Shown here in pieces: positions 1-8,212 of a stretch of 64,000 nt of DNA. Under the pieces are notes generated by a model. The model made no database searches, had not been told where the DNA came from, and was given only the letters and a program-made list of their open reading frames with translations. Where the stretch lies: contig NZ_PQBS01000027.1 in the NCBI RefSeq assembly GCF_002911695.1, positions 104,995-168,994 of the forward strand, written 5' to 3'. Made by a program: the position numbers and the translations under genes. This DNA is from Gracilimonas amylolytica. Lineage in GTDB: Bacteria; Bacteroidota; Rhodothermia; Balneolales; Balneolaceae. The first letter of the stretch is position 1. Each line of letters begins with the position of its first letter.

Positions 1-2
1 GT

Positions 3-1442
3 GGATCAGCAAATCATTATGATGCGGTAGTTGTAGGATCCGGTCCAAACGGACTGAGTGCTGCCATTCGTCTCTCTCAGGAAGGCCTGAAAGTCTTGGT
101 TCTTGAGGCAAAGGAGACCATTGGCGGGGGAACGCGCACTATCGAACTGACCGAACCGGGTTTTTTGCATGATGTATGTTCAGCGGTTCACCCCACAGCC
201 GTAGGGTCTCCGTTTTTAAGTACGTTAGAGCTTGATAAGTTTGGACTTGAGTTCATTCAACCCGAGATCGCCTACGCCCATCCTCTTGAAGATGGTGACG
301 CCGCTTTAGCTTTCAGGTCGCTCGAAAAAACAGCCGAAGGTTTAGGAGTTGACAAGGAAGCTTATATCAAGTTATATAATGAGTTTGCAGATGACTGGAG
401 TTACCTGTCACAGGATATCTTTGGGTCCTTACGCATTCCCAAACATCCTCTGCTAATGGCCAAATTTGGGTGGTATGGCATGTTCTCTGCCAAACTTCTG
501 GGAAATTCATTGTTTAAAACCGAAAAGGCGAAAGCGTTGTTTACCGGATGTGCGGCCCACAGTATTGTGCCTTTGACCCGATCATTCACAGCTTCATTTG
601 GACTGGTACTTGGTGCGTCTGCACATGCTGTTGGTTGGCCCGTTGCTAAAGGTGGGTCGGCAAATATCACCAAAGCTATGGCAGGTCTTTTTAGATCACT
701 TGGTGGGGAGATCATTACGAACCATACGGTTTCATCCTTATCCGATATACCTCCAGCAAAAGCCGTACTGTTTGACCTGACCCCACATCAAATTGCTCGA
801 ATTTCAGGTAATGAACTCCCAAAAGGATATCTCAACAAGCTCAGAAACTACAAATATGGACCAGGTACTTTTAAAATGGACTGGGCTTTATCTGAACCGG
901 TTCCATGGCTGAATGAGGCTGCAAGGAAAGCTGGCACATTGCATCTTGGAGGTAATTTTCGTCAGATCGCAAAAGCTGAACAGGCCGTTTGGGACGGAGA
1001 GCATTCTGAGCATCCATATGTTTTGGTCTCGCAACCCACTGTTTGCGATCCTTCAAGAGCTCCAGAAGGTAAACACACACTGTGGGCATACTGTCATGTT
1101 CCAAACGGTTCAGAGAAAGATATGAGCCGGATCATTGAGGATCAGATCGAGCATTATGCCCCGGGGTTCAAAGACACGATCATCAGTAAACATACCATTC
1201 ATGCCATGGAGATGGAGCAGTATAATTTCAACTACATCGGTGGAGATATTAACGGAGGGGCACAAACGATCACTCAACTTTTTGGGCGACCTGTTTTAAA
1301 GTGGGACCCTTACAAAATTCCCTCCGATGGCTTATACATTTGCTCCTCTTCCACACCACCCGGTGGTGGAGTACACGGAATGTCCGGGTATCATGCGGCT
1401 CGATCTGTCCTGAAAAATGAGTTTCATATCTCTAAAATTTGA
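3..1442 (+). CDS. NAD(P)/FAD-dependent oxidoreductase, phytoene-desaturase-like (5' end outside window)
   Basis: The reading frame is open to the left edge, so the true start lies outside; 479 residues are visible. A dinucleotide-binding GSGPNG motif sits at visible residues 12-17, a second flavin contact (GGGTR) follows about 30 residues later, and the C-terminal STPPGGGVHGMSGYHAA stretch is the typical FAD-binding tail of the COG1233 / phytoene dehydrogenase superfamily. Members oxidise hydrophobic substrates such as carotenoids, but the same fold covers PYROXD2-like proteins of unknown substrate. Carotenoid-tailoring genes lie 9 kb downstream, which makes a carotenoid role possible but not shown. 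The next gene starts 24 bases later on the same strand. Confidence 0.8.
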   Translation, partial: GSANHYDAVVVGSGPNGLSAAIRLSQEGLKVLVLEAKETIGGGTRTIELTEPGFLHDVCSAVHPTAVGSPFLSTLELDKFGLEFIQPEIAYAHPLEDGDAALAFRSLEKTAEGLGVDKEAYIKLYNEFADDWSYLSQDIFGSLRIPKHPLLMAKFGWYGMFSAKLLGNSLFKTEKAKALFTGCAAHSIVPLTRSFTASFGLVLGASAHAVGWPVAKGGSANITKAMAGLFRSLGGEIITNHTVSSLSDIPPAKAVLFDLTPHQIARISGNELPKGYLNKLRNYKYGPGTFKMDWALSEPVPWLNEAARKAGTLHLGGNFRQIAKAEQAVWDGEHSEHPYVLVSQPTVCDPSRAPEGKHTLWAYCHVPNGSEKDMSRIIEDQIEHYAPGFKDTIISKHTIHAMEMEQYNFNYIGGDINGGAQTITQLFGRPVLKWDPYKIPSDGLYICSSSTPPGGGVHGMSGYHAARSVLKNEFHISKI

Positions 1443-1466
1443 ATTGATATAAGCTTATCTTCAGGC

Positions 1467-3161
1467 ATGCTAAAAACGCTGCATACATCGATTCAAAATC
1501 TGAGATCTGATACTGACCGCCCTAAGGGCTCCTCCGGTAAATGGACCTATCTGAGTTTGGGTGTCGCTTTACTGATATCCATTCCGATACTAACTGTAGT
1601 GGTCTCGGTTTTTACACCGGCGGGAGATGTATGGAGTCACTTAGCTGACACCGTGCTTGATGACTACATCAAAAACTCCCTGTTATTGATCACAGGTGTC
1701 TCTGCCGGAGTAATACTGATCGGGGTTTCATCCGCCTGGCTGATCACCATGACCGAATTCCCGGGTAGAAAAGTATTTGAATGGGCATCCATTCTTCCCT
1801 TTGCTATTCCGGCTTATCTGCTTGCTTACATCTATACTGATTTTCTGGACATCACCGGGCCGCTTCAGAATATGATCCGAAATGTCTTTGGTCTTGGAAT
1901 TGACGAATACTGGTTTCCTAATATTCGATCCGTGCAAGGAGCCATTCTCATCATGTCACTGGCGTTTTATCCTTATGTGTACATGTTGGCCAGGTCGTCT
2001 TTTCTGGAACAATCCACAACGCTTCTGGAAGCCAGCAGAATCATGGGGTATTCCACCTGGCAAAGTTTCTTTAAAGTGGCTTTGCCCGTAGCCCGACCCG
2101 GTATTGCAGCCGGATTGGCACTTGCCCTCATGGAAACCCTGAATGATTTCGGAACGGTACAGTACTTTGGAGTACAGACCTTTACCACAGGGATCTACAG
2201 AACCTGGTTCGGATTGGGAGAACGACCTGCAGCAGCTCAGCTGGCAGCTTTTTTACTGGCATTCATAGTAGTTCTAATCATTCTTGAACGATGGTCACGA
2301 AACAGGATCAGCAACGAGAAAGCAAATTCCACACGCTTCAAACGACTCAATCGGTTTGAATTAAAAGGCATTCAGTCAGCCCTGGCTTTTATAGTTTGTT
2401 TTATTCCTGTATTAGTAGGTTTTGTAGTTCCTGTGATCCTTTTACTGGAAATGTTTTTCTCAAACCTTGAGGTACTCGACTTTAAATTCATTGAGCTTGC
2501 ATTGAATTCTTTTACTGTTTCAGCCATAACCGGTTTTCTGGCAGTTCTGCTTGCACTGCTTATGGCTTATTCAGCCAGATTAAATCCAAACCGATACGTA
2601 AAAATATTCAACCGTATAAGCTCTCTTGGTTATGCGATTCCAGGCTCAGTGATCGCTGTTGGGGTTCTTATCCCCTTTGGTCTTTTTGATAATACCATTG
2701 ACGGGTTCTTCAGAGAGCAATTTGGCTTTTCAACCGGACTCTTATTGAGCGGAACCATCTTTGCAATGATCTTCGCTTACCTCGTTCGCTTTCTGTCTGT
2801 TTCTTACGGAGGGGTTGAAGCTAGTATGGAAAAGATCACGCCTAATATGGATGAAGCTGCACGCGGATTGGGTTACCGGTTTTCTAAGGTTTTGAGAAAG
2901 ATCCATATTCCCATGATGTCGGGTGGACTGCTTACCGCTGCTCTTCTTGTATTTGTAGATGTGATGAAGGAACTGCCGGCCACCCTCATTGTACGCCCTT
3001 TTAACTTCGATACGCTGGCTGTACAGGTATATCGGTATGCATCTGATGAACGGTTAGCAGAATCAGCAGGAGCCGCATTGATGATCGTATTGGTTGGAAT
3101 TATACCGGTCATCATCATCAGCCGAACCATTGCCCGATCCAGAAAGTCGGAAACCGAGTAA
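1467..3161 (+). CDS. Iron(III) ABC transporter permease (FbpB-type, double permease domain)
   Basis: Inner-membrane permease of 564 residues with two fused permease halves, about 12 hydrophobic segments. Each half has the EAA loop that docks the ATPase, at about residues 188-207 (EASRIMGYSTWQSF) and 463-482 (EAARGLGYRFSKVL). This duplicated layout is typical of FbpB/FutB ferric-iron permeases. A matching iron-binding lipoprotein gene lies immediately downstream on the opposite strand, which supports ferric iron as substrate; a thiamine-type permease is the main alternative. No ATPase gene is present in the window, so it must be encoded elsewhere or upstream. The ATG start gives a short cytoplasmic tail before the first membrane segment at about residue 28. 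Confidence 0.85.
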   Translation: MLKTLHTSIQNLRSDTDRPKGSSGKWTYLSLGVALLISIPILTVVVSVFTPAGDVWSHLADTVLDDYIKNSLLLITGVSAGVILIGVSSAWLITMTEFPGRKVFEWASILPFAIPAYLLAYIYTDFLDITGPLQNMIRNVFGLGIDEYWFPNIRSVQGAILIMSLAFYPYVYMLARSSFLEQSTTLLEASRIMGYSTWQSFFKVALPVARPGIAAGLALALMETLNDFGTVQYFGVQTFTTGIYRTWFGLGERPAAAQLAAFLLAFIVVLIILERWSRNRISNEKANSTRFKRLNRFELKGIQSALAFIVCFIPVLVGFVVPVILLLEMFFSNLEVLDFKFIELALNSFTVSAITGFLAVLLALLMAYSARLNPNRYVKIFNRISSLGYAIPGSVIAVGVLIPFGLFDNTIDGFFREQFGFSTGLLLSGTIFAMIFAYLVRFLSVSYGGVEASMEKITPNMDEAARGLGYRFSKVLRKIHIPMMSGGLLTAALLVFVDVMKELPATLIVRPFNFDTLAVQVYRYASDERLAESAGAALMIVLVGIIPVIIISRTIARSRKSETE

Positions 3162-3189
3162 CTTCAAAAAGAGTGTATCAGGATTAAAG

Positions 3190-3225
3190 CAAAGAAAAAG
3201 CCCCGATGCATTTCACCGAGGCTTT
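3190..3225 (-). terminator. Rho-independent terminator of the iron-binding protein gene
   Basis: Read on the minus strand, this forms a stem of about 12 pairs (AAAGCCUCGGUG against CAUCGGGGCUUU, with two G-U pairs), a 5-base loop, and then UUUCUUU. It lies 27 bases past the stop codon of the binding-protein gene, and also sits just behind the convergent permease gene. Confidence 0.8.
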
Positions 3226-3252
3226 GATCTTAAATATTATATTACAGGTCTT

Positions 3253-4272
3253 TTACTTCCAGCCGGCACGATCCATGATACGAATAGCTTCAGGATTGTT
3301 GCTTCCCAGAGCCGATACATTTACGGCATCGCTCTTATATTCACCAAACTGTTGAAGTACCGGAGCAACCTCAGCATTGTCGTTGATCGGATACTCGTTG
3401 TTTCCACTGATGAAGTATTTTTGAGCTTCAGGGGTTGTCAGGTATTCCAGAAAACGAACCGCATTAGCTTTGTTCGGTGCATTTTTAAGAATTCCGGCTC
3501 CACTGATATTAACGTGAGCACCTCTTCCGTCTTCACCCTGATTTGGAAACACAAACTGAACGTTTGAAGCGGCTTCCTGATCAGCTTCATCATCACCTGT
3601 TATCATAACCGCCAGATAATAATGGTTAGCTACAGCCACATCACATACACCCGCAGCCACGGCGCGGATCTGATCACGGTCGCCACCCTGTGGCTCGCGA
3701 GCCATATTCGCAACCAACCCTTTGGCCCATTCTTCCGTTGCCTCAGCCCCAAGTGTTTCAACCATGGAGGCTACCAATGACTGATTATAAATATTATTGG
3801 ATGAGCGGATACAAACCCGACCTTCAAACCTTGGGTCAGCAAGATCCTCGTAGGTCAATTCCTCATAATTATCAACAGCATCCGGGTTTACAACAAGTCC
3901 TCTTACCCTTTTGGATAGGCCTACCCAAAGTCCCTCAGGATGCCTGAATGAAGAAGGAACACGTTCTTCCAGTGTTTCAGACTCAAAAGGTTGAAGAATC
4001 TCTGCTTCCTCGGCTCTCCATAAGCGACCGGCATCCACAGTGATCAGAATATCTGCAGGTGAATTGAGTCCTTCACTTTTTACGCGTTCAATGAGTTCAT
4101 CGGATCCTCCTTCGATCAGATTCACCTCGATCCCGGTTTCCTGAGTAAACTGATCGTAAAGAGCCTGATCGGTATCATAATGACGGGCTGAATAAACATT
4201 TACTTCCTGTTGGCTTGAACAAGAAACAAAGAGCATTGCAACAGCAATGATCGAAAATAGAAAAGATTTCAT
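3253..4272 (-). CDS. Iron(III) ABC transporter substrate-binding lipoprotein (FutA/FbpA family)
   Basis: A 339-residue periplasmic binding protein with a lipoprotein signal: hydrophobic residues 4-16 followed by the lipobox LFVSC, with the lipidated cysteine at residue 18. The mature start VNVYSARHYDTD and a tyrosine pair at about residues 218-219 (NHYYLAVM) match the tyrosine iron ligands of the FutA/FbpA family. It should deliver ferric iron to the convergent permease at 1467-3161. The gene has its own terminator, a -7-type box about 45 bases upstream of the ATG, and a palindrome placed as an iron-repressor operator. Residue-level metal specificity cannot be proved from sequence alone. Confidence 0.88.
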   Translation of the reverse strand: MKSFLFSIIAVAMLFVSCSSQQEVNVYSARHYDTDQALYDQFTQETGIEVNLIEGGSDELIERVKSEGLNSPADILITVDAGRLWRAEEAEILQPFESETLEERVPSSFRHPEGLWVGLSKRVRGLVVNPDAVDNYEELTYEDLADPRFEGRVCIRSSNNIYNQSLVASMVETLGAEATEEWAKGLVANMAREPQGGDRDQIRAVAAGVCDVAVANHYYLAVMITGDDEADQEAASNVQFVFPNQGEDGRGAHVNISGAGILKNAPNKANAVRFLEYLTTPEAQKYFISGNNEYPINDNAEVAPVLQQFGEYKSDAVNVSALGSNNPEAIRIMDRAGWK

Positions 4273-4316
4273 GGTATACGTTTTAGTTTAGATTACATTC
4301 GTTGTTTAGAATGATT

Positions 4317-4324
4317 CAAAACTA
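4317..4324 (-). promoter_or_regulatory. -7 promoter box of the iron-binding protein gene
   Basis: On the minus strand this reads TAGTTTTG, a full match to the Bacteroidota TAnnTTTG -7 box. It would start transcription near 4310, giving a leader of about 38 bases before the ATG at 4272. Confidence 0.5.
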
Positions 4325-4331
4325 AGGCTTT

Positions 4332-4350
4332 ATTTAGATAGAATCTAAAT
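4332..4350. promoter_or_regulatory. Perfect palindrome, candidate iron-repressor operator
   Basis: ATTTAGATAGAATCTAAAT is an 8-bp perfect inverted repeat with a 3-bp centre. It lies just upstream of the -7 box of the iron-binding lipoprotein gene, where a repressor would block RNA polymerase. Two more half-sites (GTTTAGAT at 4286-4293 and GTTTAGAAT at 4304-4312) lie in the leader. The symmetry suits a dimeric DtxR/IdeR- or Fur-type metalloregulator; which one is inference. Confidence 0.5.
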
Positions 4351-4387
4351 TAAATTTTGCGGATTTGTAAAACACACCACAGATGCT

Positions 4388-4717
4388 TTATGATACATGA
4401 TTTTCCGGATCGAGCCATCTAAGAGTCTTCCATTGGTACATACCGGAATTATGTCCGTCACCCCAGGTAATTTTTATGGCATGATTACCGACCTGCTCAA
4501 TATTCCGGATCTCTATCCTAGGTGGGTTCTCCTCAAAGAAGGCCTCCGGTTCAAAATCCCCCATACTTCCATGTCCCCCACGGCACATCACGCACGGACA
4601 ATTCGCTCTTAGCCCATACAAGGGATATCTTGAAACCTTTCCATCATTCCATGTAATTTCCAGAACCTGATCTTTATTACTAACTTCAATACCTGTGGGT
4701 GTTACTGTTTCGTCCAT
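4388..4717 (-). CDS. DUF971 domain protein
   Basis: A 109-residue protein covered almost wholly by the DUF971 (gamma-butyrobetaine hydroxylase N-terminal-like) fold. It carries the cysteine cluster C40-x-C42-xx-C45-R, which in related domains binds zinc, and the conserved endings ITWGDGHNSGMY and WLDPE. In eukaryotic hydroxylases this domain is an accessory to a dioxygenase; in bacteria it occurs alone, sometimes near iron-sulfur cluster genes, and its role is unknown. It is divergent from the membrane-protein gene starting at 4760, with 42 bases between. Confidence 0.8.
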   Translation of the reverse strand: MDETVTPTGIEVSNKDQVLEITWNDGKVSRYPLYGLRANCPCVMCRGGHGSMGDFEPEAFFEENPPRIEIRNIEQVGNHAIKITWGDGHNSGMYQWKTLRWLDPENHVS

Positions 4718-4759
4718 CGATCGTTGTATTTAAAATTTTAACCGCACCAAAATTAACCA

Positions 4760-5452
4760 ATGCTCTGGATAGTTGTTTCCACAATTACCGTTTCTTTGAT
4801 CAGTATTTATGCCGGACATTCCCGCCTTTTACACATCGATCAGGTTACCCTAAGGCGACTATCGATCTCACTCCTACTGGTTTTATTTGTGTTCCTGATC
4901 CTTCAATGGATGCACAGGATCGGTTTATTTCCGGAAGCAGCCGCCGGTTTTACGATGGCCAATGTGTACGCTTCATTATTCGGTTTCTTTTTTGGGGCGG
5001 CCATACAGCAATTCAATCAAAAAAAGGAAGCCGGAAAGATCCTGTACGTAAATCGATCTTTCTGGACTGATATCCTACCCAATGTAATAGTTCTTGGAGT
5101 GATCCTGTTTGGGATTCAACGAACTTCCATACTCTCAGATCTTCCCTTTACCCCCATTCGTATTACATCGGGATTATCCATTATTGCTGTCGGATTATAT
5201 GGACTTACGATTCGACTGGTCCCCGAGTTCAGGGATAAGGGCCTGATACTGCTTGACCGGATGATCAGCTGGGAGGATTTTATGGCCTACTCCTGGTATT
5301 CTGAAGGGGTGATAGAGATCGAATACAAACATAACGGATCCATTAAAAGCTTCAAGACCATGGTTCCAGAAGAAGATGAACTCTTTTTGGAAAAAACCCT
5401 CTCTAAAAAGATTGCCGAAAAACTCGAAAATGACGAATTTGAAGAAGTATGA
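4760..5452 (+). CDS. Unknown integral membrane protein
   Basis: I do not recognise this 230-residue protein. It has about five hydrophobic segments (roughly residues 3-20, 33-50, 62-82, 105-122 and 135-155), then a soluble C-terminal third rich in charged residues, ending in an acidic/lysine helix (EEDELFLEKTLSKKIAEKLENDEFEEV). The soluble part has alternating beta-like stretches (EGVIEIEYKHNGSIKSFKTMVPEE). The layout resembles the first half of a PAP2-type membrane enzyme, but no phosphatase motif is visible. It ends 65 bases before yajQ, so co-transcription is possible. Confidence 0.6.
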   Translation: MLWIVVSTITVSLISIYAGHSRLLHIDQVTLRRLSISLLLVLFVFLILQWMHRIGLFPEAAAGFTMANVYASLFGFFFGAAIQQFNQKKEAGKILYVNRSFWTDILPNVIVLGVILFGIQRTSILSDLPFTPIRITSGLSIIAVGLYGLTIRLVPEFRDKGLILLDRMISWEDFMAYSWYSEGVIEIEYKHNGSIKSFKTMVPEEDELFLEKTLSKKIAEKLENDEFEEV

Positions 5453-5517
5453 TCGAATTACGGAATTTACCGGGATCAATCACCACCTAAGAATTTTTGA
5501 ATTTATAAAATACCAAT

Positions 5518-6006
5518 ATGGCCTCATTTGATATTGTAAATAAAGTAGATACTCAGGAAGTAGATAATGCCATTAATAATACACTGAAAGAGATCAATAC
5601 CCGGTACGATTTCAGGGGACTTCACACCGAGGTCGAATTTCATAAAAAAGAAAACAGGATCCATTTGGTGGCAGCTGAAAGTATGAAACTGGAAGCGGTA
5701 AAAGACATGCTGATCAAGAATTTTATCAAACGAAATATCAGTCCTAAAGTATTGGACTTCAAGGAACCACAGGGAACATCCCAGGGACACCTTAAGATGG
5801 ACGTCCTGTTAAAGGAAGGCATTGATAAAGAAACCGCTAAAAAGATCACCAAAGAGATAAAGAACATGAAATTGAAAGTTCAGCCTCAAATACAGGACGA
5901 TCAGGTTCGGGTGACCGGCAAAAAGATCGACGAACTACAGGCTGTGATCAAACACCTGAAAGCAAAAGATATGGGCGTACCTCTTCAATTCGTTAATATG
6001 AAGTGA
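5518..6006 (+). CDS. yajQ: YajQ family nucleotide-binding protein
   Basis: At 162 residues this matches the usual YajQ/DUF520 length end to end, from MASFDIVNKVDTQEVDNAI to the C-terminal GVPLQFVNMK. The family has two duplicated ferredoxin-like domains and includes cyclic-di-GMP-binding regulators (XC_3703 of Xanthomonas) as well as proteins reported to bind tRNA or nucleotides. The motif RYDFRG at about residues 30-35 is highly conserved. Whether the nucleotide here is cyclic-di-GMP cannot be seen. There is no signal peptide, so it acts in the cytoplasm. Confidence 0.92.
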   Translation: MASFDIVNKVDTQEVDNAINNTLKEINTRYDFRGLHTEVEFHKKENRIHLVAAESMKLEAVKDMLIKNFIKRNISPKVLDFKEPQGTSQGHLKMDVLLKEGIDKETAKKITKEIKNMKLKVQPQIQDDQVRVTGKKIDELQAVIKHLKAKDMGVPLQFVNMK

Positions 6007-6037
6007 GTGCACTTAAGGTATTCAAGTCAGTTCCACA

Positions 6038-6469
6038 TCAGGATTTAAAATTCCGGTCCCATTCAACCATAATACAACGGTTTCTTACATATGGTATCTC
6101 ATTTTCAGTGGCTACCTTTTCCGATTCCGGAGATGACACATCCAGCTGGGTCCAGACAACAGGATTTTGCCCCGTCTTCTCTTTTCTGTCCCTGGCATCA
6201 CGAACTGCATCAGCTGCATATTTTGAATTCCGGAACACGTTGACAATGTCGATCTCTATGTCTTCAGGTACCTCCACAAAGCTGTCGTAAGCTTTTTCAC
6301 CGTAGATCTCATCGGCTTCAGGATTAATGGGAATCACCCTGTACCCTTTTTCAGACAAGTATTTTGCAGCATAATTACTGGTTCTGAATTCATTTGGAGA
6401 GCAACCGATCATCGCGATGGTTTTTGCCTTTTCTAGTAATGCTCTAATGTCTTTGTTATCACTGATCAT
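6038..6469 (-). CDS. CoA-binding (YccU-like) protein
   Basis: A 143-residue single Rossmann domain of the CoA_binding_2 family. The nucleotide-binding loop MIGCSPNEFRTS occurs at about residues 20-31, followed by the second-strand region VIPINPEADEIYGEKAYDSF and the conserved VWTQLDV and NRCIMVEW stretches. The family binds CoA but has no assigned reaction. It is convergent with yajQ (31 bases between) and divergent from the FKBP gene (87 bases between). Confidence 0.85.
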   Translation of the reverse strand: MISDNKDIRALLEKAKTIAMIGCSPNEFRTSNYAAKYLSEKGYRVIPINPEADEIYGEKAYDSFVEVPEDIEIDIVNVFRNSKYAADAVRDARDRKEKTGQNPVVWTQLDVSSPESEKVATENEIPYVRNRCIMVEWDRNFKS

Positions 6470-6511
6470 GGTTATAGGTGTTTACGATCCTCATCTGTCT
6501 CGAATATTACG

Positions 6512-6519
6512 TATATTTG
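6512..6519 (+). promoter_or_regulatory. -7 promoter box of the FKBP gene
   Basis: TATATTTG is a full match to TAnnTTTG. It lies 37 bases before the TTG start at 6557, giving a leader of about 30 bases. No clear upstream (-33) element is visible. Confidence 0.5.
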
Positions 6520-6556
6520 CAAGAACAATATATTCACAATTAAAACAACAGTTATT

Positions 6557-6988
6557 TTGTCTAAAGTAAAAGACGGTGATACCGTAAAAGTTCACTACAC
6601 AGGAAAATTAGAAGACGGATCTGTATTTGATACATCAGAATCCAGAGATCCACTTGAAGTTACACTCGGGGAAGGAAAATTGATTCCCGGTTTTGAAAAG
6701 GCCGTAGTTGGTTTAGAAGTTGGAGATAAGACTACAGCGACTATTGAATCTGGCGATGCATACGGCGAGCGCAGAGAAGACCTTGAATTGTCTATAGAGC
6801 GTACTCAGCTTCCTGAAGACATTGAGCCTGAAGTAGGCATGCAGCTTCAGTTAAATCAGCCAAATGGACAGCCTGTACCGGTTCAGATCACTCAAGTGGA
6901 AGAAGAGAACATCACAATTGATGCCAATCACCCACTTGCAGGTAAAAACCTGGTGTTTGATATTGAATTGGTTGAGATCGTAAACTGA
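6557..6988 (+). CDS. FKBP-type peptidyl-prolyl cis-trans isomerase (SlyD/SlpA type)
   Basis: A 143-residue cytoplasmic isomerase that speeds X-Pro bond rotation and helps folding. The FKBP core shows VKVHYTGKLEDGSVFDTSE at about residues 10-28 and PLEVTLGEGKLIPGFEKAVVG after it, with an insert-in-flap segment at about residues 65-120 and a return to the core at HPLAGKNLVFDIELVEI. The histidine-rich metal tail of E. coli SlyD is absent, so it is closer to SlpA. Start: a TTG codon is chosen because it gives the expected N-terminus (SKVKDGDTVKVHYTG) and no in-frame ATG lies nearby. A terminator follows directly. Confidence 0.9.
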   Translation: MSKVKDGDTVKVHYTGKLEDGSVFDTSESRDPLEVTLGEGKLIPGFEKAVVGLEVGDKTTATIESGDAYGERREDLELSIERTQLPEDIEPEVGMQLQLNQPNGQPVPVQITQVEEENITIDANHPLAGKNLVFDIELVEIVN

Positions 6989-7010
6989 TCTTCATTTAAC
7001 TACATTTCAT

Positions 7011-7043
7011 ATGGAGTTCTTCTAAAGAGGAACTCCATTTTTT
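7011..7043 (+). terminator. Rho-independent terminator after the FKBP gene
   Basis: A perfect 9-bp stem (ATGGAGTTC at 7011-7019 against GAACTCCAT at 7030-7038) with a 10-base loop is followed by a run of T. It lies 23 bases past the FKBP stop codon. Confidence 0.85.
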
Positions 7044-7066
7044 ATTTCTGAACCTCACCTAATCCC

Positions 7067-8212
7067 ATGGCCAATTTCGATACCAAAAGTACTATTTCCA
7101 TTACCTGCCCTAAACGGATCACACCCTATCTTAAACAGGAATTACAAGATCTGGGATTTCCGATCAACAAGGTCAGACATGCAGGAATTGAAACGGAAGG
7201 GACCTTAAACGATTGCATGCTTCTGAATCTAAGCCTTAGGACGGCACACCGGGTTCATTACAGACTAAAGGATTGTCGCCCTAAAAATGCAGAGGAACTG
7301 TATAGCGAGCTGGTTAAAATTCCGTGGGAAGAATACATCGATAAGCATGGGTATGTCAGTGTAACATCCTTCATTAAGAATAAAACAGTTACCAACACAC
7401 AGTTTGCGAATTTAAAGGTGAAAGATGCCATTGTGGATAGAATTCGCAAGAAAACAGGAATCAGACCGGATTCAGGTTCCAACCTGAATAAGACCGTTGT
7501 GTTTGTATTCTGGAAAAATGACCGGGCACAGATCTATCTTGATACCTCCGGAGAATCCATTTCACGAAGAGGATATCGTACACAAACGAGTGTAGCACCT
7601 ATGCAGGAAACGCTGGCAGCAGCGTTGATCATGGCCAGCAAATGGGAGCCGGGGCAGCATTTTATTAACCCTATGTGCGGTAGCGGAACAATAGCGATAG
7701 AAGCAACGCTTCAGGCTTTAAATAAAGCCCCCGGTTTATTGCGACCTAATTATGGGATCAAACATATCCTTGGGTTTGATGAGGACCGCTGGAATGATCT
7801 TCGTTCAGACTTAAACAACAAGACACTCAAATCATTTGACGGCCGGATAATAGCAACCGATCATGATGTAAGGGCCGTAAATGCCACAAGAAAGAATGCC
7901 CGGACAGCTGGATTGGATCATCATATTGAAATAAGTAAATGTGAATTCAGTGAAACGGAGATTCCATCCGATAAGACCGGTGTCATCATGCTGAATCCCC
8001 CTTACGGAGATCGGATCGGTAATGTGAAAGAACTTGAATCTACCTACGAAGGTATTGGAGATTATTTCAAACAAGAAGCTACCGGATATTGGGGATATGT
8101 ATTCACAGGAAACTTTGACCTTGCTAAGAAGATCGGACTGAGAACCAATCAAAGAATTGAATTCTATAACTCAACTATCGATGCCCGACTCCTTGAGTAC
8201 GAGCTTTACTGA
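7067..8212 (+). CDS. THUMP-domain class I SAM-dependent RNA methyltransferase (RlmL/YpsC family)
   Basis: A 381-residue methyltransferase expected to make N2-methylguanosine in rRNA. The N-terminal half is a ferredoxin-like plus THUMP RNA-binding domain (about residues 1-160). The C-terminal half is a Rossmann methyltransferase with the SAM motif INPMCGSGTIAIEA (about 202-215) and the catalytic NPPYG motif at 310-314, typical of exocyclic amino-group methylation. It lacks the second methyltransferase domain of E. coli RlmL, so it resembles the shorter Bacillus YpsC form. Its 3' end overlaps the convergent glycosyltransferase gene by 7 bases. Confidence 0.9.
   Translation: MANFDTKSTISITCPKRITPYLKQELQDLGFPINKVRHAGIETEGTLNDCMLLNLSLRTAHRVHYRLKDCRPKNAEELYSELVKIPWEEYIDKHGYVSVTSFIKNKTVTNTQFANLKVKDAIVDRIRKKTGIRPDSGSNLNKTVVFVFWKNDRAQIYLDTSGESISRRGYRTQTSVAPMQETLAAALIMASKWEPGQHFINPMCGSGTIAIEATLQALNKAPGLLRPNYGIKHILGFDEDRWNDLRSDLNNKTLKSFDGRIIATDHDVRAVNATRKNARTAGLDHHIEISKCEFSETEIPSDKTGVIMLNPPYGDRIGNVKELESTYEGIGDYFKQEATGYWGYVFTGNFDLAKKIGLRTNQRIEFYNSTIDARLLEYELY

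Noticed and set aside
3094..3567. Long plus-strand frame antisense to the iron-binding protein gene
   Set aside because: It is a mirror of the binding-protein gene, which has clear family motifs and a lipoprotein signal.
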